Below are positions 1 through 8,378 of a stretch of 64,000 nucleotides of DNA, piece by piece (within the stretch, counting starts at the first letter, position 1; each line of letters starts with the position of its first letter). Both the position numbers and the translations under genes were made by a program. The notes beneath the pieces are model-generated. The model was not told where the DNA came from. It saw only the letters and a list, made by a program, of their open reading frames with translations, and made no database searches. This DNA comes from Candidatus Fredericiella danica (GTDB lineage: Bacteria > Chloroflexota > Anaerolineae > Caldilineales > Caldilineaceae): the NCBI GenBank assembly GCA_016713335.1, contig JADJPH010000111.1, positions 113,108 to 177,107 of the forward strand. The letters are read 5' to 3'.

Positions 1-3000
1 TCCTCGCACGGTGTGGATGACTTCCAGGCCATCCATTCCCGGCATTTGAATATCCATCAAGATAAGCGCGGGACAAACTTCCTGCAGCAACTGAAGCGCT
101 TCGTTGCCGTTTTGCGCCGTCACTATCACATACCCCTGCGCAGTGAGAAAATCGCTCACCAGCAAACGGCTGATCTCATGGTCTTCAGCCAGCAAGATCG
201 TCTCCCGATCTGGATTGCCGGAAACAACCATGACTGGTTCGTGGCGATCGGTATCTACTACACGTCGTGCGGTATTGAGCGCAAGTTGCAGGTCACTGCG
301 TGAAACGGGTTTGAGGATGTGCTCCACCGCGCCCAGTTGCAGCGCTTTGGGCCTGTCATCGATCACCGAAATCACGATCACTGGGATGGCGCCGGTGACC
401 GGATCTGCCTTCAACTGGCGCAGAATGTCCCAACCACTCCCGTCATGCAGGAGGATATCGAGGATGATTGCCGCCGGTTGCGCGGCGCGTATCCGTTCCA
501 TTGCGCCTTCAGCCTTGGTCTGGACGATGACCTTGTGCACACCAAGTTAGTGCAAATAGCCGGCCACCAGATCGACCGCGGTCGGTGAATCGTCCAGAAC
601 CAATACGGAAGCAATGGTGGCGCGGATGTCGGCGGTGAGACTCGGTCGCTCCAGCATGACCCTGGATGCTTCAAGCCATGGAATCGCAATGGTAAAACGG
701 CTGCCTTGCCCGGGGTGCTCTCAAGCGCAACGCTGCCACCGTGCAGTTCAACCAGCCGTTGGACAAGCGAGAGGCCTAATCCCGTACCGCCCTCGCTGCG
801 CGCAAGACTGCTATCGAGCTGGACAAAAGGCTTGAAAAGCCGGCCGGTCGCTTCTGGCGCAATCCCAATTCCATTATCCCAGACAGTAAAATAGATCGCA
901 CGCCGGGTGCGGTCGGCTTCCACTAGCAACCCAAGTTCCCCGCGCTCGGGGGTGAACTTCACAGCATTGCTGAGCAGATTCACAATTGCCTGCTTGAGAC
1001 GCCGCGTATCGGCGCGTATCGTCAGCCCGGTTGGGTGAAGGGCATAGGTGACTGATTGCTCCTTGGTTGCGGCCATCTGTTTGATCATGCGCAGGCCGGC
1101 CTGGCAAAGATCATCGACGTTGACATCCGAAAGTTCCAACTCCAGCTTGCCAGCCTCGATCTTCGACAGGTCCAGAATGTCATTGATCAAGTTGAGCAGA
1201 TGGCGACCACTCTCTTCGATCGAGTGAATGGATTTTGCCTGTTTGGCGTTTAGCGCGCCATAGACTTCCATCTGGAGGGCTTCGCTCAGTCCCAGATACC
1301 GGTCATGGCGTCCCGCAGTTCATGGCTCATGCTGGCCAGAAATTCGTCCTTGAGCCTTGCCGCTTTGGCCAGCGCAGCATTGGCCGCCGATAAGCTCTTC
1401 CTGCCGCGCCTGCAGTTCAGTCTCCGCCTGCTTCCGCTCTGTGATCTCCGATACTGTGCTGCGGCTCATGATGAATTCGCCATAGGGACTCATCACGGCA
1501 GCAGCGGTGACGGAGACCGGTAAAACGCTTCCATCCTTACGGACGAAGTCAAGTTCCACATCCTTGACCCATCCCTGCGATTTGAAGATTACAAATGTGC
1601 GGTCGAAGAGTTCCTGACTGTATGGGGCAAGAAATTGGGCTATCGTCATGCGCCCGATCACTTCCTCGCGAGCAACCGAGCCAGTTCAGTTCCGTCTGAT
1701 TGATCATGACGAACTTGCCCTGGGCATCGAGCGAGTGATAGCCAACCGGCGCATTGTCGTAGAGATCCTGAAGTTGGGCCGTGCGCTCGAGTACGCGTTG
1801 CTCAAGGGTTCGATTCAATTCTTCCAGCTCGCGTTGGGTTATCTTTTGTTGCGTGATATCCGTTGAAGTCAACAGTGCACGCGTCACGGTCCCGGCGTCG
1901 TCGTGCAAGGGTTGGATGCTGGTTCGATACCAGCGGGGCTCGCCGCGCACGAATGATTGGTTTTCGACAACGAGCGCTTCGTCAGCCGCGATGACGCTAC
2001 GCACATTTTTCATCTGGTTCGATGCGAATGGCTCTGGGAAGAGGTCGGCCATCGTCTTTCCAATCAACGTGTTTTGATCTTTTCCCAGTTGATGCGCCCC
2101 GAGTTCGTTGACGTAAAGAAAGCGACCACTAGCGTGGACGACGGCCACCACGCTGTCAAGGCTTTCGACAAGACCCCGGTACGTTTCTTCACTGGCATAA
2201 AGGGCCTGTTCACCTGTCTTCCGCGTGGTGGCATCCATGATGACACCGTGCCAGTGAATCGCCCGTCTTCGTCCCGTACGGGCGTTGCATGCCCTTCCAG
2301 CCAGATCCAGCCACGCTGCGGGTGTTGATATTGATACTCGCTATGCCAGGCCTGCATCGTTGCCGCTGCCTGCCTCATCGCCCCAAGCAGACGCACATTG
2401 TCTTCCGCGCTCACGCGCTGCGCAATGAGCGCAAAGTTGTCGGCCACCTCTGCCGCAGTGGAGCCGAAGATAGTATCAATCGCCTTGCTTGCATAGGGGA
2501 TGGTGACCCTGCCGTCCGGGTGCTGCATGATAGTGCAGATGAGACCAGGAACTGCATCTGCGATCTTTTTCAAGCCGCTTTCGTTCATTGGCCAATGCGT
2601 CTTCGGCACGCTTTTTTTCCGTGACATCGATGGAAAGAATGAAGATGCCTTCAGGAACAGGTTGTACGCGCAGTTCGAATACACCGGTGGAACCATCGGC
2701 AAAGGCAAATTCGTTGCTAAACGTCGCTGGAATTCTTTCGCGCATACTTCGCTCAAGTATGGGAAAGAGCGCGCTGCTTTCGATCCCGGGGTATGCCTCC
2801 ATCATCGTGCGGCCGATCAAGGCCGCGGGCACAGTTTGACCATGGCTGGCTACGGCCTGATTCACATAAACATAGCGCCAGTTGCGGTCGATGATCTGGC
2901 AACCTTCCAGCAGGCTGTCAAGGATTGCCCGAAACCCATTTTCCGTTGCGAGCACGAGCGCACCATCGTGGGGGTGGCTCGCTTCCGCAGCAGTCACAGA

Positions 3001-3054
3001 CGGAAATTGGGCTTCCGGGCGCCTTTTTGTTCTGGCCCTGGTCGTTTTGCTCAT
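1..3054 (-). CDS. Hybrid sensor histidine kinase, multi-PAS, two receiver domains (left-truncated, frameshifted)
   Basis: Probable soluble sensor kinase that phosphorylates its own histidine and relays to attached receivers. Reading down the minus strand there are about four PAS-type segments (roughly 2900-2640, 2560-2250, 2180-1880, 1800-1440), then a HisKA box with SHELR near 1322 and NLINDILDLSKIEAGKLEL, then an HATPase with NLLSNAVKFTPE, DNGIGI and GGTGLGL. Two receivers follow: one with IILDILLHDGSGWDIL near 450, and one with LMDIQMPGMDGLEVI near 20-70 that is cut by the window edge. No transmembrane segment is visible. The start is ATG at 3054 with GAGG six bases upstream; an in-frame GTG lies 12 bases earlier. 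The reading frame breaks at about five places (near 2600, 2200, 1640, 1290 and 700), and an in-frame TAA interrupts the first receiver at 547-549. Because each domain continues cleanly in the next frame, sequence error is more likely than decay. The signal sensed cannot be inferred. Confidence 0.85.
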
Positions 3055-3173
3055 GGCGAACCTCACATGCCGCAGGCGAACTACACAATGTCCGCACCAC
3101 GATCATACTCCTCCCAACCCACCAGATCAACGTTAAGCTATCGTTAATAGGAAAATTCGTATTGCCACCAAGA

Positions 3174-3203
3174 TTGTAGGTCGAGTCAACCGTGATGTAT
3201 GAT
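3174..3203 (+). promoter_or_regulatory. Possible sigma70-type promoter for the MFS gene
   Basis: TTGTAG at 3174-3179 and TATGAT at 3198-3203 are separated by 18 bases, 33 bases before the ATG at 3237. The -35 match is weak, so this is a candidate only. It lies in the divergent spacer between the kinase gene and the transporter gene. Confidence 0.35.
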
Positions 3204-3236
3204 GGTTTTCTACCGGTGCGCATGCAGGAGAGGAGT

Positions 3237-4590
3237 ATGGATTTGAGCGCCAGGACGGAGCATCGTCTGCCCTCGGGCATGCGTGCCTTCTATTTTATCT
3301 GGTTTGGCCAACTTGTGTCGATGCTGGGCACGAGCATGAGCCAGTTTGCCCTGACTATTTGGGCGTACGAAAAGACCGGTTCGGCAACTGCCCTCGCGTT
3401 GGTCGGCTTCTTCTCGTTTGCCCCGACCGTCATCTTCAGCCCAATTGCCGGTGTGCTGGTCGATCGCTGGAACCGTAAACTGGTGACGGCTTTGTCCGAC
3501 CTAGGCGCTGGGATCATGACGGTCGTCGTGTTCTTATTGTATCTGGGAGGCAACCTCGAGATCTGGCAACTCTGTGTCACCGGAGCAATCAGCGGTATTT
3601 TCGGGGCGTTCCAGTTTCCGGCGTTCTCCGCTGCGATCACCACGATGGTGCCAAAGGAGCAATATCGCGGACAAGTGCCCTGCTCGGTGTGAATGATGCG
3701 GCCTCCGCCATTGCGGCGCCGGTGCTCGCCGGTGTGCTATTAGCCGTCATCGGCATCGCCGGTATTCTGGTCATCGACATCGTCACGTTTGTATTTGCGG
3801 TGCTCGCGATCCTGGTGGTCTATATTCCCCAGCCGGAAGTGAGTGCGACCGGCCGCGCAGCACAAGGCAGTTTCTGGGTGCAGACGCTCTATGGCTTCAA
3901 GTACATCTGGCGCCGCAAGAGCTTGTTTGGCGTGCAGGTGACCTTTTCGATCAGCAACTTTTTCTTTGCGGTCGGGATGGTGCTGGTGGCGCCGATGATT
4001 CTTGCGCGCACCGGCAACGATGAACTGGTCTATGGCGCCACCCAATCAGCCGCCGGCATCGGTGGGCTGATCGGCGGGCTGGTGCTCACGGCATGGGGGG
4101 GACCCAAACCCCGCATCCACGGCGTGCTGACAGGATTCATCGTCAGCAGCCTGCTGGGACAAACATTGATGGGGTTGGGCCAGACCGCGCCCGTGTGGAT
4201 TGCGGCAAGTTTTGCCGGCTGGTTCGTCATCCCGGTAATCAATGCTTCCAATCAGGCGATCTGGCAGGCCAAGTTGCACCCGATGTGCAGGGGCGGGTCT
4301 TTGCCACGCGCCGGCTGATTGCACAGATCACAAGTCCGCTCGGCATGCTGATTGCCGGGCCGCTGGCAGATCAGGTCTTTGGCCCCGCCATGATGCCCGG
4401 TGGTGCGCTGGCGCCGATCTTTGGTGCGCTCGTGGGCGTAGGTCCCGGTGCAGGCATGGCGTTGATCCTGGTGATTGTTGGCTTACTGGGGGCCACGGCT
4501 GGCGTGGTAGGATATGTCGTGCGGGAGATTCGCAACGTGGAGACGATCATGCCCGATCATGATGGAGATGTCGTCGCACTCCCCGCATGA
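3237..4590 (+). CDS. MFS transporter (macrolide-efflux/EntS-like), frameshifted
   Basis: Inner-membrane proton-driven exporter of the major facilitator superfamily, about 450 residues once the frame is restored. The start is ATG at 3237, with AGGAG at 3226-3230; a second AGGAG at 3231-3235 is too close to use. The first helices read AFYFIWFGQLVSMLGTSMSQ, followed by the loop motif GVLVDRWNRKLV, which is the usual GxLaDRxgRR-type MFS signature between TM2 and TM3. At least ten hydrophobic segments follow. Frameshifts fall near 3675 (after KEQYRGQ) and near 4285 (after QAIWQAKL); the product continues as QGRVFATRRLIAQITSPLG. This layout is typical of the MFS_3 group, often annotated as drug or siderophore exporters, but the substrate cannot be read from sequence. 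It stands alone, ahead of a dedA gene with its own likely promoter. Confidence 0.85.
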
Positions 4591-4636
4591 TCAAGTGGAG
4601 TCAAAAAAGTCCTAGTGCGCATGCACACGGCGTCGC

Positions 4637-4667
4637 TTGGCATTGGGACGGGCTGATGGGTTATAAT
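4637..4667 (+). promoter_or_regulatory. Candidate promoter for the dedA-like gene
   Basis: A perfect TATAAT is present at 4662-4667, with TTGGCA at 4637-4642. The spacing is 19 bases, one or two longer than ideal. It lies 87 bases before the ATG at 4754. Confidence 0.5.
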
Positions 4668-4753
4668 GATTTGATCCTTCCCGACGCATACGGATTGCGA
4701 CGGTCGGACTGAGGCGTTACGTGGACGCCGTGTGATAACTGTGGAGCAAAGCG

Positions 4754-5405
4754 ATGGGACCGATACAAGAGATCATCAATTTATTCTTACACCTGGACGA
4801 GGTGCTGAGCGATATCGTCCAGGTGATGGGTGTGTGGACTTATGCTGCTCTTTCTCGTCATCTTTGCCGAGACTGGGCTGGTCATAACCCCATTCCTGCC
4901 GGGCGATTCCCTGCTGTTTGCAGCCGGTGCGCTCGCGGCGCTGGTGCCTGACACGCTCAATATCGTCGTGCTGATTATCGTGCTCTCAGCAGCAGCGATT
5001 CTGGGCGACACGGTCAACTACTGGATTGGGCATTGGGTCGGGCCAAAAGCGTTTAGCGGCAGGTGCGTTTCCTCAAGAAGGAGCACCTCGACAAAACGCA
5101 TGCCTTCTACGAAAAGTATGGCGGCTTCACCATTGTTTTGGCTCGTTTTGTCCCGATTATTCGTACCTTTGCCCCGTTTGTCGCCGGGATTGGGGCAATG
5201 AACTATTCGAAATTTATCGCCTACAACGTAGCGGGCGGGATCGCGGGTTGCGGCCTTTACTTTGCTTGGCTACTATTTTGGCAACATCCCAATCGTAAAA
5301 GAGAACTTTGAGATCGTGGTCGTGGCAATTGTGCTGATCTCCGTGCTACCCATGATCTACGAATACCTCGCCAGCCGCATGCGCGCGCGTCGCACCGAAG
5401 GATAA
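4754..5405 (+). CDS. DedA/SNARE-associated family membrane protein, frameshifted
   Basis: Integral membrane protein of the DedA (PF09335) family; members act in membrane homeostasis and some flip undecaprenyl phosphate. After restoring the frame it is about 215 residues, the normal length. Family marks visible are FAETGLVITPFLPGDSLLFAAGAL, the GDTVNYWIGHWVG segment, and FVPIIRTFAPFVAGIGAMNYSKF, which carries the conserved arginine-proline region. The start is ATG at 4754, with GGAG eight bases upstream. The frame breaks near 4848, 5060 and 5265. It ends in a basic tail, RMRARRTEG. The gene is monocistronic and faces the lacI-type gene, with a shared hairpin between them. Confidence 0.85.
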
Positions 5406-5415
5406 TGGGGTAGTC

Positions 5416-5446
5416 ATGACTGGGAAGCCGTTGGCTTCCTAGTCAT
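5416..5446. terminator. Hairpin between convergent dedA-like and lacI-type genes
   Basis: ATGACT-G-GGAAGCC (5416-5429) pairs with GGCTTCC-T-AGTCAT (5433-5446) around a three-base loop, a 14-pair stem counting one G-T pair. It starts 10 bases after the DedA stop and overlaps the stop codon of the repressor gene. There is no clear T-run on either side, so it may be a weak bidirectional terminator. Confidence 0.5.
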
Positions 5447-6479
5447 TGCGCCCGATCGTACTCTCCCGCACCACCAACTCAGGCGTCAACAATTGGACTC
5501 CAGGCGCCAGCGCACTTCCCTGTCCTCGCGCTTCAATCGCGCTGTGTAGCGTCTGCACCGCCCCACGCCCCAACTCCGTCAGCCGCTGGCGCACCGATGT
5601 CAATGAGGGCCACAGAAACTCCGCCTCCGGCATGTTGTCAAAGCCGACGACTGCAATATCGTCGGGAACACGGCGATGGAGGAAGTGGCAGGCGCGCAGC
5701 ACCCCGAGCGCCATCTGGTCGTTGCTGGCGAAGACGCCATCGATGTCCGGTTGCGCTTCAAGCAGACGCCGGAGCGCCTGCTCGCCGCTGCTTGGCATCC
5801 AGTCACCATAGACAATCATCCGGCTCGACACATCGAGGGCTGCACCCTCCAAAGCCGCCTGCCACCCGGCAAGCCGCTCACGTGCCTCCCACCAGTCTTG
5901 AGGGCCTGCGACCAAGGCGATCTTGCGGCGGCCCAGATCAATCAGATGTTGTGTGGCGAGCAGGGCGCCGGTGCGGTTGTCCGTCGACAGGATGGACGTA
6001 CCCGGCCGGCTCTTCATGGTCAGGAAAACGATTGGGGGAAGTGCCCGCAGTCGTTCGGGTGCAATCCAGTGGCGATTGCCGCCCACCTCGTGCACCGCCC
6101 AGATGATGCCATCCACCCGCCTTGCCGTCAGGTCGTCAAGTATGGCAGCCACATCATCGACGTCGGGGCGATGAAGCAGATCGAGCAGGAGCGAGTAGCC
6201 AAGCTCGTTGGCCTGCGCCTCGATCCCGACGAGGGTGCGCGAAGGGCCATAGTATTCGAGCCCGGACGTGACCACCCCCAGCGTATTGGAGCTACGATTG
6301 ACCAGGCTGCGTGCAAGCAGGTTCGGTTGATAGCCCAATTCCTCGATTGCGCGCAAGATCCGGACGCGGGTCGCCTCTGCGACGGGGCGTTTCCCAGTCA
6401 GCACATTAGAGACCGTGCCGGCAGAAACGCCGGCGCGACGGGCAACGTCGACAATGGTGACGGGCTGAACTGTTGGCAA
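5439..6479 (-). CDS. LacI-family transcriptional repressor
   Basis: DNA-binding regulator of 346 residues, the normal size for the family. The N-terminal helix-turn-helix and hinge are clear: TIVDVARRAGVSAGTVSNVLTG, then VRILRAIEELGYQPNLLARSL. The rest is the periplasmic-binding-like sensor domain (NTLGVVTSGLEYYGP, DGVFASNDQMALGVL, VVGFDNMPEAEFLWPSLTSV). No ATG lies near the conserved N terminus, so a TTG start at 6479 is used. The gene has its own promoter and a palindromic operator 20 bases upstream, so autorepression is likely. No sugar transporter or glycosidase lies next to it, so the inducer and regulon are unknown. The frame is intact. Confidence 0.9.
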   Translation of the reverse strand: MPTVQPVTIVDVARRAGVSAGTVSNVLTGKRPVAEATRVRILRAIEELGYQPNLLARSLVNRSSNTLGVVTSGLEYYGPSRTLVGIEAQANELGYSLLLDLLHRPDVDDVAAILDDLTARRVDGIIWAVHEVGGNRHWIAPERLRALPPIVFLTMKSRPGTSILSTDNRTGALLATQHLIDLGRRKIALVAGPQDWWEARERLAGWQAALEGAALDVSSRMIVYGDWMPSSGEQALRRLLEAQPDIDGVFASNDQMALGVLRACHFLHRRVPDDIAVVGFDNMPEAEFLWPSLTSVRQRLTELGRGAVQTLHSAIEARGQGSALAPGVQLLTPELVVRESTIGRND

Positions 6480-6499
6480 GGATACTCGCTCAATGGCAG

Positions 6500-6513
6500 T
6501 TAAAACGTTTTAA
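6500..6513. promoter_or_regulatory. LacI-type operator palindrome
   Basis: TTAAAACGTTTTAA is a perfect 14-base palindrome with the central CG typical of LacI-family operators. It sits just downstream of the -10 box of the repressor gene, where bound protein would block transcription, which suggests autoregulation. Confidence 0.75.
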
Positions 6514-6516
6514 TTA

Positions 6517-6545
6517 ATTTTACCCAGTGAAATAGGGATTGTCAA
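6517..6545 (-). promoter_or_regulatory. Sigma70-type promoter of the lacI-type gene
   Basis: On the minus strand, TTGACA (6545-6540) and TAAAAT (6522-6517) are separated by exactly 17 bases. This is a near-consensus promoter, and the operator at 6500-6513 lies in its initial transcribed region. Confidence 0.7.
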
Positions 6546-6785
6546 TGAGGAACGTCAGCGCACCTCCTGTCAGCGCACCGTCCGTCAGGGGGGGTCCCCC
6601 CCCCCCCTCCAGCGCCACCTCTCGGCGCCACCGCCCCCCCAGGCGCCCCCAGCCGCCGGGCCCCGCCGCGGGGAGCACCATCCCGTCAGGGTGGTGATCC
6701 CCCCGTCCCCCCGTCCGTCAGAGCACCATCCCGTCAGGGTGGTGAGTCCCCCCGTCCGTCAGAGCACCATCCCGTCAGGGTGGTG
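6546..6785. repeat. C/G-rich spacer with three copies of a short palindrome
   Basis: Noncoding. It contains long C and G homopolymers around 6586-6610, likely inexact in length. There are three copies of a 21-base hairpin unit, arms CACCATCCC and GGGTGGTG around GTCA, at 6676-6696, 6724-6744 and 6765-6785. Each is preceded by AG or CAGAG and followed by A or AG. The same unit recurs at 52243, 52377, 52510, 55604 and 55873. No coding signal is seen. Confidence 0.8.
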
Positions 6786-7000
6786 AGCGCTAGGCCAAAG
6801 CCAAAGCGGTGCGTCGCACGGTGCCAATGCTGGTGGCCGAACGCACAACCTATGCACCGTGCGTCGCACCTGGCGCTGCACACAGGAACGTCCCCGGCAT
6901 GCGCCACACCGTTCGCGACCGATTGCGTGGACCTGGCGCATGCCGGGGACGGCTTTTGCTTCAGCCCAGCGAACCACTTACTCACGTGCGTGGCTCTGAT
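6786..7000 (+). repeat. Structured dispersed repeat, copy A
   Basis: Intact copy of a repeat of about 215 bp also found at 55625 and 55894. Hairpin 1 has arms GGTGCGTCGCACGGTGC (6808-6824) and GCACCGTGCGTCGCACC (6854-6870), 16 of 17 pairing. Hairpin 2 has arms GTCCCCGGCATGCGCCA (6890-6906) and its exact complement (6934-6950). An outer inverted repeat starts GCCAAAGCCAAA at 6794; its partner after 6950 is degraded in this copy. The common right end is the CTCACGTGCGTGGCTCTGAT segment ending at 7000. It directly follows a 21-base palindrome. The sequence down to 7070 is a low-complexity spacer (CTCCGCG phrases, then GTTGATCTTTTC) also found after copy C. Confidence 0.85.
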
Positions 7001-7093
7001 CGGTCTCTCCGCGCACTTCACGCCGCCACCGCGCCTCCGCGTTGATCTTTTCTCCTCCACCAACTGCCATCGCGGAGAAACACACGAAGGCAC

Positions 7094-7127
7094 AAAAAAC
7101 GCCGCTCGGACTTCTGGTCCGAGCGGC
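7094..7127 (-). terminator. Rho-independent terminator of the LysM gene
   Basis: GCCGCTCGGAC (7101-7111) and GTCCGAGCGGC (7117-7127) form a perfect 11-pair stem with a five-base loop. On the minus strand it is followed by six T (7099-7094). It begins 35 bases after the LysM stop. Confidence 0.92.
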
Positions 7128-7161
7128 GAGCGAAGGTTGACAATTCAAACGAGCAGCGCAC

Positions 7162-7875
7162 CTAATACGTGCGGATCACCTGCCCGACATAGATGAAGTT
7201 CGGGTTGTGAATCCCGTTCAGCGACTGGAGCGCCCAGGTGGTCGTGCCGCACATACGGGCAATACCACTCAGCGTGTCGCCCACGCGCACTGTGTACCAC
7301 TGGCTGCAGACCGGGCCTGGAGGCCAGGGCTGTGGTGGAATCGGCTTTGGCGGAATTGGTTGCGGTGGCCACGGCTGGGGCGGCTGTGGTTGGGGCGGAT
7401 TCCAGCCGCCCGGAATGCACAGACACTGCCCGACATAGATCCGGCTCCAATTCACGATGCCGTTTGCCTGCGCAATCGCAGAAGCACTGACGCCGTACCA
7501 ACGCGCGATGCCGAAGAGCGTGTCGCCCGGACGCACGTAGTGATAGGCTGAGCACCAGCCGCCGCCACCACCGCCCCCGCCTCCACCGCCACCGCCGGTG
7601 GGAATATAGAGCGTCTGACCGACATAGATCCGGGTTGAAACCAGTCCATTGGCGGCCATAATGGCGCGCACCGTCGTGCCGTACATGGCGGCGATGCTGG
7701 TGAGCGTATCGCCACGGCGCACTACATAGTAAGTTTCAAACGCAGGGCTCTCAACCGTGGGGTTGGCGGGAGCCGCCGAAGCAACGCCGGGCAGCAGCAC
7801 GCCGATCATCAGCAGCGCTGTTCCGGCGATCAGACTGGCGCGCCGCACGCTACGCCAAAGTCTAGTGAAGAACAT
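7162..7875 (-). CDS. Secreted protein with three LysM domains
   Basis: Probable cell-wall-associated protein of 237 residues. A signal peptide (basic MFFTRLWRSVRRASL, hydrophobic core, cleavage near VASAAP) is followed by three LysM modules, about residues 48-91, 111-154 and 191-236. Each has the pattern YxVRxGDTLxxIA and ends with IYVGQ or a variant. The first linker is a run of 13 glycines. The second is a proline-rich stretch with repeated PQPWPP and PPKPIP motifs. LysM binds N-acetylglucosamine glycans such as peptidoglycan. There is no catalytic domain, so it is probably a scaffold or adhesin. The start is ATG at 7875, with GGAAAGGAG a few bases upstream, and a strong terminator follows. 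Confidence 0.9.
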   Translation of the reverse strand: MFFTRLWRSVRRASLIAGTALLMIGVLLPGVASAAPANPTVESPAFETYYVVRRGDTLTSIAAMYGTTVRAIMAANGLVSTRIYVGQTLYIPTGGGGGGGGGGGGGWCSAYHYVRPGDTLFGIARWYGVSASAIAQANGIVNWSRIYVGQCLCIPGGWNPPQPQPPQPWPPQPIPPKPIPPQPWPPGPVCSQWYTVRVGDTLSGIARMCGTTTWALQSLNGIHNPNFIYVGQVIRTY

Positions 7876-8307
7876 AAAGAACTCACTCCTTTCCGGCTGA
7901 CCGTAAAGTCACCAGGATGATCCATGGATTGTTCGGGATGACGAGTGTTCTTGCCAATGAAATACTGAGATGGTTGCAGTCGTTGCGACACCTCGCTTTC
8001 CCGCCGCCATGCCTGTGCTACAAGAGTTGGCAACGGAATGTGTTGCTCACCGGTGTTCAATCATGATGACGTGAAGTGACCGTGTGAGTAACGCTGAATA
8101 TGCGTGGCGCGATCGTCGAGTGATCTGGGGAGCCGAGGGCCAATTCAGGCGCCGCCAGCCCATAACATCGCGCCTATTTATTGTAATGGCGTTATGTCCT
8201 GTTGTCTATAGACAAATGGCGGGTTGGAGGGGTGCAGTTTTTATTGCGGGAGTGAGCGAGGCGTCTACGCCCAAGTACCAGGGCACCCCTGAACTACCGC
8301 CAAACAG
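7876..8307. other. Intergenic region
   Basis: No gene is supported. It holds the upstream region of the LysM gene (minus strand) and a perfect 14-base palindrome TTGTCTATAGACAA at 8202-8215 that could be a regulator site. No strong promoter pair was found. Confidence 0.5.
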
Positions 8308-8346
8308 AAGAGCAGGCATGAAGTTGTACCCTTCAAGCCTGCTCTT
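8308..8346. terminator. Terminator-like hairpin after the NodB-like lipoprotein gene
   Basis: AAGAGCAGGC (8308-8317) and GCCTGCTCTT (8337-8346) pair perfectly, with a further TGAAG/CTTCA pair set inside. It lies 32 bases beyond the lipoprotein stop. The following T-run on the minus strand is short, so the terminator role is probable but not certain. Confidence 0.6.
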
Positions 8347-8378
8347 TGTGCAATTTCGGTCAGGGATCCCCTGCGGCC

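Noticed and set aside
6759..6977. A 72-codon open frame on the minus strand of repeat copy A, also open in copies B (55598-55816) and C (55867-56085)
   Set aside because: Most base differences between copies change the amino acid, there is no ribosome site, and the frame runs through the hairpins. It is conserved as DNA structure, not as a protein.
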